Assembly (NCBI GenBank): GCA_036406595.1
Contig: DASXAR010000088.1
Location: forward strand, 1 to 22,254
Source of the DNA: VRUE01 sp036406595
GTDB lineage: Bacteria > Actinomycetota > Thermoleophilia > Solirubrobacterales > 70-9
Length of the DNA: 22,254 nucleotides
Reading direction: 5' to 3'
A program made the translations under genes and the position numbers. Positions 13,167 through 19,998 of this stretch are shown piece by piece. The notes under the pieces were generated by a model, which made no database searches, was not told the DNA's origin, and worked only from the letters and a program-made list of their open reading frames with translations. Numbering within the stretch: position 1 is the first letter of the stretch; each line of letters begins with the position of its first letter.

Positions 13167-13180
13167 GCATCGCCTCGGCT

Positions 13181-13195
13181 CGGGCGTCTCGCCCG
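13181..13195 (-). terminator. Short hairpin after the His-rich gene
   Basis: CGGGCG (13181-13186) and CGCCCG (13190-13195) form a 6-bp GC stem with a 3-nt loop, 5 nt beyond the stop codon of the minus-strand His-rich gene and before the sirtuin start. It has no U-tract. Confidence 0.35.
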
Positions 13196-13199
13196 CCCG

Positions 13200-13397
13200 C
13201 TAGATGTTGCCGTCGCCGTCGCTGGGACCGCCGTTGTTGTCAGCGTCGTGGTCGCCGCCGTTGTGCTGCGGGATTCCGCTGTGGTGATGGTGGTGGTGGC
13301 GATGATGGCCGGCCAGGGCCACCGAGGTCGCGCCGCCGCCGATCAGCCCCACGATGGCGAAGACCGCCGCCAGTCGCTTGATCTGGAATGTGAGCAT
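13200..13397 (-). CDS. Small exported His-rich peptide
   Basis: A 65-residue product. Residues 1-29 form a signal peptide (FQIKRLAAVFAIVGLIGGGATSVALA). The predicted mature part starts GHHRHHHHHHSG (30-41) and continues with Asp, Asn and Gly (GGDHDADNNGGPSDGDGN). Eight His in nine residues (31-39) suggest binding of Zn, Ni, Cu or Co outside the cell; this is inferred from composition. The ATG has AGGAGAGG ending 3 nt before it (AGGAG 6 nt), a clear ribosome-binding site. An open frame continues upstream but runs through the neighbour gene in another frame. It lies 26 nt after the 199-residue exported protein gene and probably shares its mRNA. No metal transporter is nearby. Confidence 0.75.
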   Translation of the reverse strand: MLTFQIKRLAAVFAIVGLIGGGATSVALAGHHRHHHHHHSGIPQHNGGDHDADNNGGPSDGDGNI

Positions 13398-13423
13398 CGG
13401 CCTCTCCTTTCTGTCTCGTGGTT

Positions 13424-14023
13424 TCAGGTCGTGAAGCTGTCGATGGCGCGCTCGATCGCCGGCGCCTTGGCGTCCCAGCCGCGCGGGGGCGCGGCGCCGA
13501 CGACGACCGTCGTCTCGGTGCGCCCGGCGACGATGCAGGCGACCTCGCGATAGCGATGGCCGCTGGTGGTCACGTATGAGTCGAGCACGCAGGAGCCGCT
13601 CCCCGACCGGAAGCGGAGCCCGGTCGCGGACGCCAGCAGCCTCACCCGGCGCTCGCCCTCGTCGCGATTGTGGTCGACCCGGAAGCTGTCCCAGCTCGCG
13701 GTGCTCTCCTCGCCCTGGCGGGGCGTCGCGTTGAGGTAGCCGGCAATTCGCCCGTCCGGCCCCTTGACGATCGTCGTCCTCGTCCCCGCATCGCCGCGGG
13801 AGGGGTGCCAGCCGGACGGCGTCGGCAACCGGGCGGGTGAGTTCGGTAGCCGCTGCGCCGTCCAGCCGGGCGGTAGGGCGCTTGGTCGCACCCATGCGAA
13901 CGCCGACGGGTCGAGCTCCGAGGGCGAGGGGCCCGAGCGTCCGTCCGCGGCGACGACGAGCGTCGCGGCAGCCACCGCGGTGGCGATCGCAAGTGCGACG
14001 ATCTTTCCGCGGTGCGCGTTCAC
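13424..14023 (-). CDS. Exported protein of unknown function
   Basis: A 199-residue product. Residues about 7-26 are hydrophobic (IVALAIATAVAAATLVVAA) after a basic start, a signal peptide or membrane anchor. There is no lipobox Cys. The mature part has Trp- and Pro-rich strands (FAWVRPSALPPGWTAQRLP, GWHPSRGD), then GPDGRIAGYLNATPRQGEE and two Cys (SCVLDSY, VACIVAG) 20 residues apart that could pair. The tail ERAIDSFTT is helical. I do not recognise a family; the layout resembles small secreted actinobacterial proteins with a single beta-rich domain. The GTG start at 14023 lacks a good ribosome-binding site (TAGACG lies 5 nt before it). It is the first gene of a pair with the His-rich peptide. 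Confidence 0.7.
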   Translation of the reverse strand: MNAHRGKIVALAIATAVAAATLVVAADGRSGPSPSELDPSAFAWVRPSALPPGWTAQRLPNSPARLPTPSGWHPSRGDAGTRTTIVKGPDGRIAGYLNATPRQGEESTASWDSFRVDHNRDEGERRVRLLASATGLRFRSGSGSCVLDSYVTTSGHRYREVACIVAGRTETTVVVGAAPPRGWDAKAPAIERAIDSFTT

Positions 14024-14082
14024 AACCCCGTCTACGCCCGGGGGAGCGCGGGGGTTCAGAGAGTTACGTCACACAGACGCCG

Positions 14083-14113
14083 GCGGCCGCCACCTAACCG
14101 GATCGGCGGCCGC
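14083..14113 (-). terminator. Hairpin after the secreted beta-sandwich gene
   Basis: GCGGCCGCC (14083-14091) pairs over 9 bp with GGCGGCCGC (14105-14113), with a 13-nt loop. It begins directly beyond the stop codon of the minus-strand gene ending at 14114. It has no U-run. Confidence 0.45.
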
Positions 14114-15052
14114 TCATTTACTGCACTCGACCACCACTTCCGGCTTCACCACCCATTCCGCGTGGATGCCGACGCCTTCCTGTTTGAGGACCGGCTTGGT
14201 GACCAGATGGCAGCCCGGCGGCGCCTTCTTCGGCGGCGCCCCGCTGACAATGCGGCTGTGACAGCGCTGCTTCATCGTCTTGATGCCTCGATTGCGCTTG
14301 GCGCGGAGGCGGGCAAGCGCCCCCCTGCCGGCCGAGTGGCGCTTCGCTTTGCGCAGGCGGCGCTGGAGGCGATTCACCCGGTCGGTTGCCTTTAGGCAGG
14401 CGCGGCTCGCGCCGCCGCCGACCGAGACGGCCCCGGGGCCGGCGGTGTCTGAGTAGTTGAGAAGGGCCCCCAGCCCGTTGTAGGACTTGTACAGCGAGAC
14501 CACCCAGACGCGGACGGTCGAGGGACGGGGGATCCCGAGGTCGGAGAGGTTGAGCGTCCAGCTGACGCCGCCGGAGTCTTCGCTCGCCGCGGGCTGGGCG
14601 CCGGAGGTGAAGCGGCCGTTGGCGCTGTCCCAGCGGTCGCTCTCCCAGAACGTCTGCCCACGGGCCGGGACGACGACCACCTTGGCGTCGGCGCCGCCGT
14701 CGGCGACGCTGCCGCTTCCCTTCGTATGGTCGACGTACCAGGTGACGTTCATGTTCGACGGGACGCACGTCTGATAGGGCGGGTAGCCGACGGTGTAGGC
14801 GCAGCCCCCCCAGTAGGCCGGGGGCCGGGGGACGATCCGGGTGTTGACCGCGATCGTCTGGCCGCTGACGGTCATCGTGGTGGCACCGAGGTCCGGCGCG
14901 TATTCCGTCGTGTCGCCGATCGGGTCGTCGAACGTGGCGCTCGAGGCGGCGGCGGTGCCGGTGGGCAGCAGAAGGAGTCCGACGACGACCGCCAGCCAGG
15001 GGGCAGCCGGGAAGCGTCCCCCATCCCGGAAATGCCCCTTGTCCCAACGCAC
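14114..15052 (-). CDS. Secreted protein with beta-sandwich-like N-terminal domain and basic Cys-containing tail
   Basis: From the GTG at 15052 the product has 312 residues. A hydrophobic segment at about 16-36 (APWLAVVVGLLLLPTGTAAAS) is a signal peptide. The mature part starts ATFDDPIGDTTEYAPDLGATTMTVSGQTIAVNTRI, a pattern seen in surface beta-sandwich domains, and continues to about 215. A very basic helical segment follows (DRVNRLQRRLRKAKRHSAGRG and RLRAKRNRGIKTMKQRC), then a Cys/Pro tail ending VVVECSK. No catalytic motif is seen. The longer start at 15088 is possible, but TAGCTT (15084-15079, minus) fits a -10 and GGGGAGA lies 9 nt before the 15052 GTG, so the shorter start is preferred. 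Role unknown. Confidence 0.75.
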   Translation of the reverse strand: MRWDKGHFRDGGRFPAAPWLAVVVGLLLLPTGTAAASSATFDDPIGDTTEYAPDLGATTMTVSGQTIAVNTRIVPRPPAYWGGCAYTVGYPPYQTCVPSNMNVTWYVDHTKGSGSVADGGADAKVVVVPARGQTFWESDRWDSANGRFTSGAQPAASEDSGGVSWTLNLSDLGIPRPSTVRVWVVSLYKSYNGLGALLNYSDTAGPGAVSVGGGASRACLKATDRVNRLQRRLRKAKRHSAGRGALARLRAKRNRGIKTMKQRCHSRIVSGAPPKKAPPGCHLVTKPVLKQEGVGIHAEWVVKPEVVVECSK

Positions 15053-15128
15053 GGTCAAGCTTCTCCCCGTTGCGCCCGAAGCTACCACCCGCGCGGCCGG
15101 GGGCCACCCGCCGCGGCGGAGTGGGTAC

Positions 15129-17129
15129 CTATTTCCCCCGCCAGCGCGGGGTGCGCTTCTCGAGGAAGGCGGCGATGCCCTCCTTCGCGTCGGCGCTGCC
15201 GAAGGCGGTGCCGAAGCCCTGCTTCTCGGCCTCGATGCCCTCGTCGATGTCGCCCCTGTGGGAGACGCTCTTGATCTGGGCGCGGGCGACCGGCGCCTGG
15301 CCGGCCAGCTTGCGCGCCCACATCAGCGCCGTCTCGAACAGCTCGTGATCGGGGACGACGCGGTTGACGAGGCCGTATTCGAGCGCCTCGGAGGCGAGGA
15401 TGGCGTCGCCGACCAGATTCATCTCGAGCGCCTTGGCGGGCCCGACCAGCCGCGGCAGCCGCTGGGTGCCGCCGAAGCCGGGAATGATCCCGAGCTTGAT
15501 CTCGGGCTGGCCGAAGACCGCGGCCTCGGCGCCGATCCGCACGTCGCAGGCCATCGCCAGCTCGCAGCCGCCGCCGAAGGCGATCGAGTTGACGGCGGCG
15601 ATCGTGGCGACCGACTCGGTGCCGAGCTCGCGCAGCAGGGCGTGCGCGGTGTGCAGCACCTCCTCGCCGCCCGATTCGTCCATCTGGCTGAAGGCTTTGA
15701 TGTCGGCCCCGGCCGAGAAGACGACCGGGATAGAGGAGGCGATCAGCATCGCCCCGACGCCGTCGTCGCCCTTGATCCGCTCCCAGATCGTGCCGAGGTC
15801 GCGGATCACGGCGGGGGCGATCGCGTTCATCGGGGCGTTGGTGAGCCAGGCAATCGCGACGTTGCCGCGCGTCTCCAGCTTCACCGTGTCCGGCTGCTCG
15901 CCCTCGTCGGGCTGCGGATAGGGGTAGAAGCCCTGCCCGGCCTTGAGGCCGAGACGGCCCTGGGCGACCAGCCGTCGCAGGAGGGCCGGTGCCGCGAAGC
16001 GCTCGCCGTGCTTCTCCTCGAGCTGCTCGATCCGCTCGAGGATCTCGTCGAGGCCCTCGAGGTCGGCTTTCCAGAACGGCGGGAAGAGGCCTTTGCGCGG
16101 GTCGAGGCCGGCGCCGGCCATCATCCCGAGGTCGATGTCGCGGACCGAGCAGACGCCCTCTTCGACCAGGCGGCAGGCCTCGATCAGGGCGCGGCCGGTG
16201 AACATCGCGACCAGCTCCTCGGTGTCCGGCTCGGCCCCGCCGGGGACGTTCTGCTCGCCCTCCTTGAAGAAGCCCTCGCCGCCGGACTTGGCGCCGAGCT
16301 TGCCGTCGGCGACCAGCCCCTGCAGGCCGCGGTGGACGTAGAAGGCCTCGCCGTAGGACTCGTTGAGGTGTTCGGCGACGTGAAGGACGGTGTCGAGGCC
16401 GAGCAGGTCGGTGAGGAAGAAGGGGCCCATCGGCGCCGCTTTCGCGGCGGCGATCGCCTCGTCGATCGCCTTCAGCGACAGCTCCTGCTCCTCCTGGGCG
16501 CGCCAGATCTCCCCCATCGTCGCCATCAGCACGCGGTTGACGACGAAGCCGGGCACCTCGGCGCAGACGATCGGCTGCTTGCGGATCGCCTGGGCGAAGT
16601 TGTAAGCGGCGGTGGCCGTCTCCTGGGTGGTGTCGTCGCCGGCGATCACCTCGACCAGCGGCATCACCGAAGCCGGGTAGAAGAAGTGGAAGCCGACAAC
16701 CTTGTCGGGGCGGAGCGTCGCCTCACCGATCTCGGTGATCGAGAGCGAGGACGTGTTGGAGGCGAGGATCGCGTGGCCGGGGGTGGCGGCGTCGAGCTCG
16801 GCGAAGACGGCCTGCTTGATCGCCATCTTCTCGGGGACCGCCTCGACGACGAAGTCGACGTCGCCGAAGGGCTCGTAGGTGGTCGTCCCCTCGATCTGCC
16901 CCATCACCTCGTCGAGCCGGGCGTCGGCCTCCTCCTGGCTCAGCCTCTCCTTCTTGACGAGCCGGGCGAGCTGGCCCTCCGTGACGGCGCGCGCTTTCTC
17001 CAGCGCCGCGTCGACGAACCCCTGCTCGACGTCCTTGACGACTACCGGGATGTCTGCGGCGGCGATCGCCTGCGCGATCTCTCCCCCCATGGTGCCGCCA
17101 CCGACGACGGCGGCCTTGGAAACGAACAT
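15129..17129 (-). CDS. Bifunctional 3-hydroxyacyl-CoA dehydrogenase / enoyl-CoA hydratase (HADH-ECH order)
   Basis: A 666-residue cytosolic enzyme that hydrates 2-enoyl-CoA and oxidises (S)-3-hydroxyacyl-CoA with NAD, two steps of fatty acid beta-oxidation. Residues about 1-185 are the NAD-binding domain (GGGTMGGEI at 10-18; SNTSSLSI; catalytic H148 and E160 in GFHFFYPASVMPLVEV). About 190-290 and 305-405 are two dehydrogenase C-terminal domains (VPGFVVNRVL, KSGGEGFF, KAGQGFYPY). About 418-666 are the crotonase fold, with oxyanion-hole FSAGADIKAF and glutamates E523 (GGGCELAMACD) and E543 (PEIKLGIIPGFGGTQ). The order is the reverse of FadB and matches archaeal-type HADH-ECH fusions. ATG with GGAGGG 8 nt upstream. 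No thiolase is adjacent. Confidence 0.95.
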   Translation of the reverse strand: MFVSKAAVVGGGTMGGEIAQAIAAADIPVVVKDVEQGFVDAALEKARAVTEGQLARLVKKERLSQEEADARLDEVMGQIEGTTTYEPFGDVDFVVEAVPEKMAIKQAVFAELDAATPGHAILASNTSSLSITEIGEATLRPDKVVGFHFFYPASVMPLVEVIAGDDTTQETATAAYNFAQAIRKQPIVCAEVPGFVVNRVLMATMGEIWRAQEEQELSLKAIDEAIAAAKAAPMGPFFLTDLLGLDTVLHVAEHLNESYGEAFYVHRGLQGLVADGKLGAKSGGEGFFKEGEQNVPGGAEPDTEELVAMFTGRALIEACRLVEEGVCSVRDIDLGMMAGAGLDPRKGLFPPFWKADLEGLDEILERIEQLEEKHGERFAAPALLRRLVAQGRLGLKAGQGFYPYPQPDEGEQPDTVKLETRGNVAIAWLTNAPMNAIAPAVIRDLGTIWERIKGDDGVGAMLIASSIPVVFSAGADIKAFSQMDESGGEEVLHTAHALLRELGTESVATIAAVNSIAFGGGCELAMACDVRIGAEAAVFGQPEIKLGIIPGFGGTQRLPRLVGPAKALEMNLVGDAILASEALEYGLVNRVVPDHELFETALMWARKLAGQAPVARAQIKSVSHRGDIDEGIEAEKQGFGTAFGSADAKEGIAAFLEKRTPRWRGK

Positions 17130-17230
17130 TCGACTGGCCCTCCAGTTTGGCTTTGCGATGCGGCGGCGCCGCGGAGGCGGAGGCTACCCGTCGGCGGCGC
17201 TCGGCGGTCTGCGGCGCCCGCTAGCTTCGG

Positions 17231-18028
17231 GTGATCGGCACCGAGGCGAAGACCCGCGACCTGCTGCTCGAGTTCGAGCTGGCGCTCGACGCGGACACCT
17301 GCGACGAGCTGGTCGAGGAGGACTGGGGGCGCGCCTACCTCTGCCCCAGCCTTCCGCTGGTCTGGGACGCGAGCTGGCTGGCGATCGAGGAGCCGGGGAT
17401 GACGGTGGACGAGCTGGTGCGCCTGGCGGACCGGGTGCTGGGCGGGGCCGGCTTCGCGCACCGGACGGTGGTGGTGATCGACGAGGCGGAGGGCAGGCGG
17501 CTGCTCGGGGAGGCGGCGCCGCCTCCGGGCTGGGAGGTCGAGCTCGTCGACTACATGCTCTGGACCGCGGAGAGCGGGCGCGGGCCGCTCTCCGCGGTGG
17601 CCGAGACGACGCTGGCCGAGATCCTGCCGCTGCGCAGGGACCTGATCCACAGCTGGCTGCCCGAGTCCGAAGCGGACCCGGATCGCACCGTCGAGCAGCT
17701 GCTGGAGATGGACCGACGCTTCGGCGAGGTTGCGGGCGACCGCTGGTTCGTCGCTCCGGCCACAGCGCCCGCGGCGGGCTGCCGGCTGCTGGAGCGAGGC
17801 GGCATCGGCCAGGTCGAGGAGGTGGCGACGGCCCGGCCGGCGCGCGGGCGCGGCCTGGCGCAGGCGGTGGTGCTCGCGGCGATCGCCGCTTCGCGCGCGG
17901 AGAACGAGGTCACCTTCATCGTCGCCGACGCCGACGACTGGCCGCGGCTGCTGTACGAGAAGCTCGGCTTCAGCACCGTCGGCAACCTCCACGTTCTGCG
18001 CCGCAAGCCGCAGCCGCCCGCCCGCTGA
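17231..18028 (+). CDS. GNAT-family acetyltransferase
   Basis: The 265-residue protein has a C-terminal GNAT fold (about 105-258). Motif A is seen as VEEVATARPARGRGLAQAVVLAAI (195-218), where RGRGLA binds acetyl-CoA pyrophosphate, and motif B as WPRLLYEKLGFSTVGN (237-252). The first 100 residues (FELALDADTCDELVEEDWGRAYLCPSLPLVW) form an extra domain resembling the N-terminal half of two-lobed GNAT proteins whose first lobe has lost the binding motif. Substrate unknown. The GTG at 17231 has no ribosome-binding site; TAGCTT (17222-17227) lies only 3 nt before it, so start or promoter may be slightly misplaced. It is divergent from the HADH-ECH gene. Confidence 0.85.
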   Translation: MIGTEAKTRDLLLEFELALDADTCDELVEEDWGRAYLCPSLPLVWDASWLAIEEPGMTVDELVRLADRVLGGAGFAHRTVVVIDEAEGRRLLGEAAPPPGWEVELVDYMLWTAESGRGPLSAVAETTLAEILPLRRDLIHSWLPESEADPDRTVEQLLEMDRRFGEVAGDRWFVAPATAPAAGCRLLERGGIGQVEEVATARPARGRGLAQAVVLAAIAASRAENEVTFIVADADDWPRLLYEKLGFSTVGNLHVLRRKPQPPAR

Positions 18029-18080
18029 GGCGATCGGCAAGCCGCGTCCGCGCAGCTAAAGCCAGGCACCGGGAGGGCCG

Positions 18081-18623
18081 ATGAAGGCCCTCATGCGCCG
18101 CAAGCGTCTCCTCCTTCCGACCCTCTTCTGCCTGCTGGCATTTGCCGTCCTGCTAACCGCGCAGGCGGCACGGGCGCAGGGAGCGGTCCCGCAGGCGACC
18201 CTGCTCCCGTCCGGCCGCGCCGTGGCGCCACCCTCGGCCCCGCCGGCGGTGGTGGAGATGATCGCCGCCGCGAACCACATCCGCCACCGGCCCTACCGCT
18301 GGGGCGGCGGGCACCGCAACTGGCGCTCCCGCGGCTATGACTGCTCCGGCTCGGTCAGCTACGTGATGCACGCAGCCGGCCTGCTCGACTGGCCGCTCGA
18401 CTCGACGGGCTTCATGCGCTGGGGCGGCGGCGGCCCGGGGGCCTGGGTGCGCGTCTACGCCAACCACGAGCACGTCTTCGCGGTGATAGCCGGGCTGCGC
18501 TGGGACACCTCGAACGACGAAGGCGACGGCAGCGGCCCCGGCTGGAGCGAGGAGATGCGCTCGGGTCGCGGCTACCGCCTCCGCCATCCGCTCGGCCTGC
18601 TGCGCAGCGCCGTCGTCGAATAG
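18081..18623 (+). CDS. Secreted NlpC/P60-like peptidoglycan endopeptidase
   Basis: A 180-residue exported protein. Residues 1-32 are a signal peptide (basic start, LLLPTLFCLLAFAVLLTAQAARA). The NlpC/P60-like domain spans about 56-150: PYRWGGGHRNW precedes GYDCSGSVSYVMHAAGLL, where C88 is the predicted nucleophile, and H131 in ANHEHVFAVIAGLRWDTS is the predicted catalytic His. These enzymes cut within the peptidoglycan stem peptide. The DSTGFMRWG segment resembles the family's following stretch. There are no extra binding domains, so it is a minimal form. The ATG has GGGAGG 4 nt upstream. It lies 52 nt after the GNAT gene on the same strand and may be read from it. Confidence 0.85.
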   Translation: MKALMRRKRLLLPTLFCLLAFAVLLTAQAARAQGAVPQATLLPSGRAVAPPSAPPAVVEMIAAANHIRHRPYRWGGGHRNWRSRGYDCSGSVSYVMHAAGLLDWPLDSTGFMRWGGGGPGAWVRVYANHEHVFAVIAGLRWDTSNDEGDGSGPGWSEEMRSGRGYRLRHPLGLLRSAVVE

Positions 18624-18630
18624 GCCCAGG

Positions 18631-18682
18631 GGACGTGCCGGTGGTTACCCCACCATATGGGTGGATAATCACCGGCACGTCC
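18631..18682. terminator. 52-nt compound hairpin after the NlpC/P60 gene
   Basis: GGACGTGCCGGTG (18631-18643) pairs perfectly over 13 bp with CACCGGCACGTCC (18670-18682). Four more pairs follow (18644-18647 with 18666-18669), then a small bulge and a 5-bp inner stem CCACC/GGTGG. It starts 7 nt after the stop codon. No U-run follows, and its right arm is repeated downstream, so it may be a repeat element that also ends transcription. Confidence 0.6.
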
Positions 18683-18746
18683 ACGGTTCGGGCGCGACGG
18701 CTGTGGGCGGATAATCACCGGCACGTCCACGGTTCGGGCACGACCG
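18659..18746. repeat. Two 42-nt direct repeats
   Basis: Copies at 18659-18700 and 18705-18746 match at 39 of 42 positions, with period 46. Each holds GGATAATCACCGGCACGTCC, the right arm of the preceding hairpin, followed by ACGGTTCGGGC. The second copy has no left arm, so it looks like a partial duplication of the element. The region 18624-18803 otherwise holds only the CorA promoter. Confidence 0.75.
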
Positions 18747-18768
18747 TCGTCGTGTCCTCGGGCGGGTC

Positions 18769-18774
18769 TAGCCT
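18769..18774 (+). promoter_or_regulatory. Candidate -10 box of the CorA gene
   Basis: TAGCCT fits TANNNT. The predicted start near 18781 gives a leader of about 23 nt containing GAGGGTGAGG. No clear -35 was seen. Confidence 0.35.
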
Positions 18775-18803
18775 CGTGCCGGAAATGAGGGTGAGGCCGT
18801 GCG

Positions 18804-19832
18804 ATGAGTGAGATCGTCGAATCCCTGGCCGGGGGCGAACGGGAGCGGATCGGCGGGCTGCGCTCGGCCGGAACATTCTTCTGGGCCGACCTCTGCGTCG
18901 CCGTTCATCCCGCCGAGGAGATCGCGGCCGCGCTCGACATTCCCCGGCACGCCCTCGAGCCGCTGCTCACCTTCGGCCAGGGCGGACTGCCGTCTCAGAA
19001 GTACCACGTCGACGGCGAGCACGTCGTCTTCCCCTTCCACTGCTATCTGACAGCCGCGCCCGGAGAGCCGGACGATGGGCCCAGCAACGAAGCCATCGAG
19101 GTCAACCTGCTGGTCCACGGCGACTACCTGCTGACGGTCCACCGCGAGCGCGTGTCGCTGCCGCAGCTGCTGCCCGGCTACAGCTCCGAGGGCCGCAGCG
19201 AGCAATACGTCGTCTACGCGGTCCTGGATGGGATGGTGGCCACCGCCTTCGACGCGCTCAACTCCACCGAGCTGGCCATCGAGGGCCTTCAGGTGCTGGC
19301 CGGAGAAACCCGCAACGCGCGGGTGCGGGCCGGGACCCTGCGGGCGATCACCGTGCGACTGACGAAGATGCGCCGCCGGCTCGGCGCCCAGCGCGGCAGG
19401 TTCGATCGGATCGCGCAGGAGATCGGGCAGGTGAGGGGCCTGGTGGCCGACAACGAACGCTACTTCGAACGGATCTACGAGCAGCTGAACCGGCTGATCG
19501 ACGGCATCGACGCCGCCGCCGATTCGCTGGCGCAGGTGATGGACCTGCGGCTGAACGAGACGATCTACTGGCTGACCGTGGTCGCGACGATCTTCCTGCC
19601 GCTGACCTTCATGACCGGCTTCTTCGGGATGAACTTCGAATGGATGGTCGACCAGGTCGACACGCGGGTCGCCTTCCTCGTGCTGGGCATCGGCGGGCCG
19701 CTGCTGAGCTCGGTCCTGATCTGGATCGCGATCCGCTGGCGGGCGACCCCGGTGCAGCCCGACCAGGACGCGCTCGAGCGCCTGGTCTCGAGCCTGCGCC
19801 GGCCGCTCAAGCAGCTCCCTCCGATCAAATAG
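18804..19832 (+). CDS. corA: CorA-family divalent metal (Mg2+) transporter
   Basis: The 342-residue inner-membrane protein belongs to the CorA family, pentamers that let Mg2+ (or Co2+/Ni2+/Zn2+ in relatives) enter the cell. The large cytosolic N-terminal domain (about 1-250) has the alpha/beta part and the long stalk helix (NERYFERIYEQLNRLIDGIDAAADSLAQVMDLRLNE). TM1 is about 256-274 and is followed by the family's GMN signature at 275-277 (GFFGMNFEW); TM2 is about 290-311. The basic C terminus is cytosolic. The ATG at 18804 has TGAGG 9-10 nt upstream. Ion selectivity cannot be read from sequence; the periplasmic loop FEWMVDQVD is acidic, as usual. Confidence 0.93.
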   Translation: MSEIVESLAGGERERIGGLRSAGTFFWADLCVAVHPAEEIAAALDIPRHALEPLLTFGQGGLPSQKYHVDGEHVVFPFHCYLTAAPGEPDDGPSNEAIEVNLLVHGDYLLTVHRERVSLPQLLPGYSSEGRSEQYVVYAVLDGMVATAFDALNSTELAIEGLQVLAGETRNARVRAGTLRAITVRLTKMRRRLGAQRGRFDRIAQEIGQVRGLVADNERYFERIYEQLNRLIDGIDAAADSLAQVMDLRLNETIYWLTVVATIFLPLTFMTGFFGMNFEWMVDQVDTRVAFLVLGIGGPLLSSVLIWIAIRWRATPVQPDQDALERLVSSLRRPLKQLPPIK

Positions 19833-19867
19833 CGCGCGACACGCGGGACAAGCCCTTGCCGCGAACC

Positions 19868-19883
19868 TTGTACCGCGGTACAA
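19868..19883 (+). promoter_or_regulatory. Palindromic site upstream of glutamine synthetase, shared with amt
   Basis: TTGTACCGCGGTACAA is a perfect 16-nt palindrome. It lies 115 nt before the start codon and is centred about 43 nt before the transcription start predicted from TAGGCT (19907-19912), a position typical of activators that touch RNA polymerase. There is no good -35. It shares CTTTGTAC-N4-GTAC with the amt site. The remainder of 19833-19998 holds no gene. Confidence 0.5.
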
Positions 19884-19906
19884 AGGCATTTTCGGCGAGC
19901 TGCCAT

Positions 19907-19912
19907 TAGGCT
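19907..19912 (+). promoter_or_regulatory. Candidate -10 box of glutamine synthetase
   Basis: TAGGCT fits TANNNT and would give a leader of about 80 nt ending in the GAGGGA ribosome-binding site at 19982-19987, 11 nt before the ATG. Confidence 0.35.
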
Positions 19913-19998
19913 GCTTTGGCTCGTCATATGGGGAGTGGACCGGTAACCGATCGCGTCCCGCGCAGGGGGCGCGCCGCAAGTGAGGGATTGACCAAGCG

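Noticed and set aside
13398..13895. Upstream extension of the His-rich peptide frame to 231 residues
   Set aside because: The extra part overlaps the exported-protein gene in another frame, has shadow-like composition, and the internal ATG has a signal peptide and a strong ribosome-binding site.
8282..14023. Defence or toxin-antitoxin island formed by the unknown small genes, sirtuin and exported pair
   Set aside because: No nuclease, toxin, NTPase or transposase partner is present; the sirtuin is a complete stand-alone housekeeping type and the unknown genes are not clustered as one operon.
14841..17234. Long plus-strand open frame opposite the HADH-ECH gene
   Set aside because: It spans several genes and has low-complexity His/Asp/Leu composition; the minus strand encodes complete, motif-bearing proteins.
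18659..18746. CRISPR array
   Set aside because: There are only two repeat copies with a 4-nt gap, no spacers of normal length and no cas genes.
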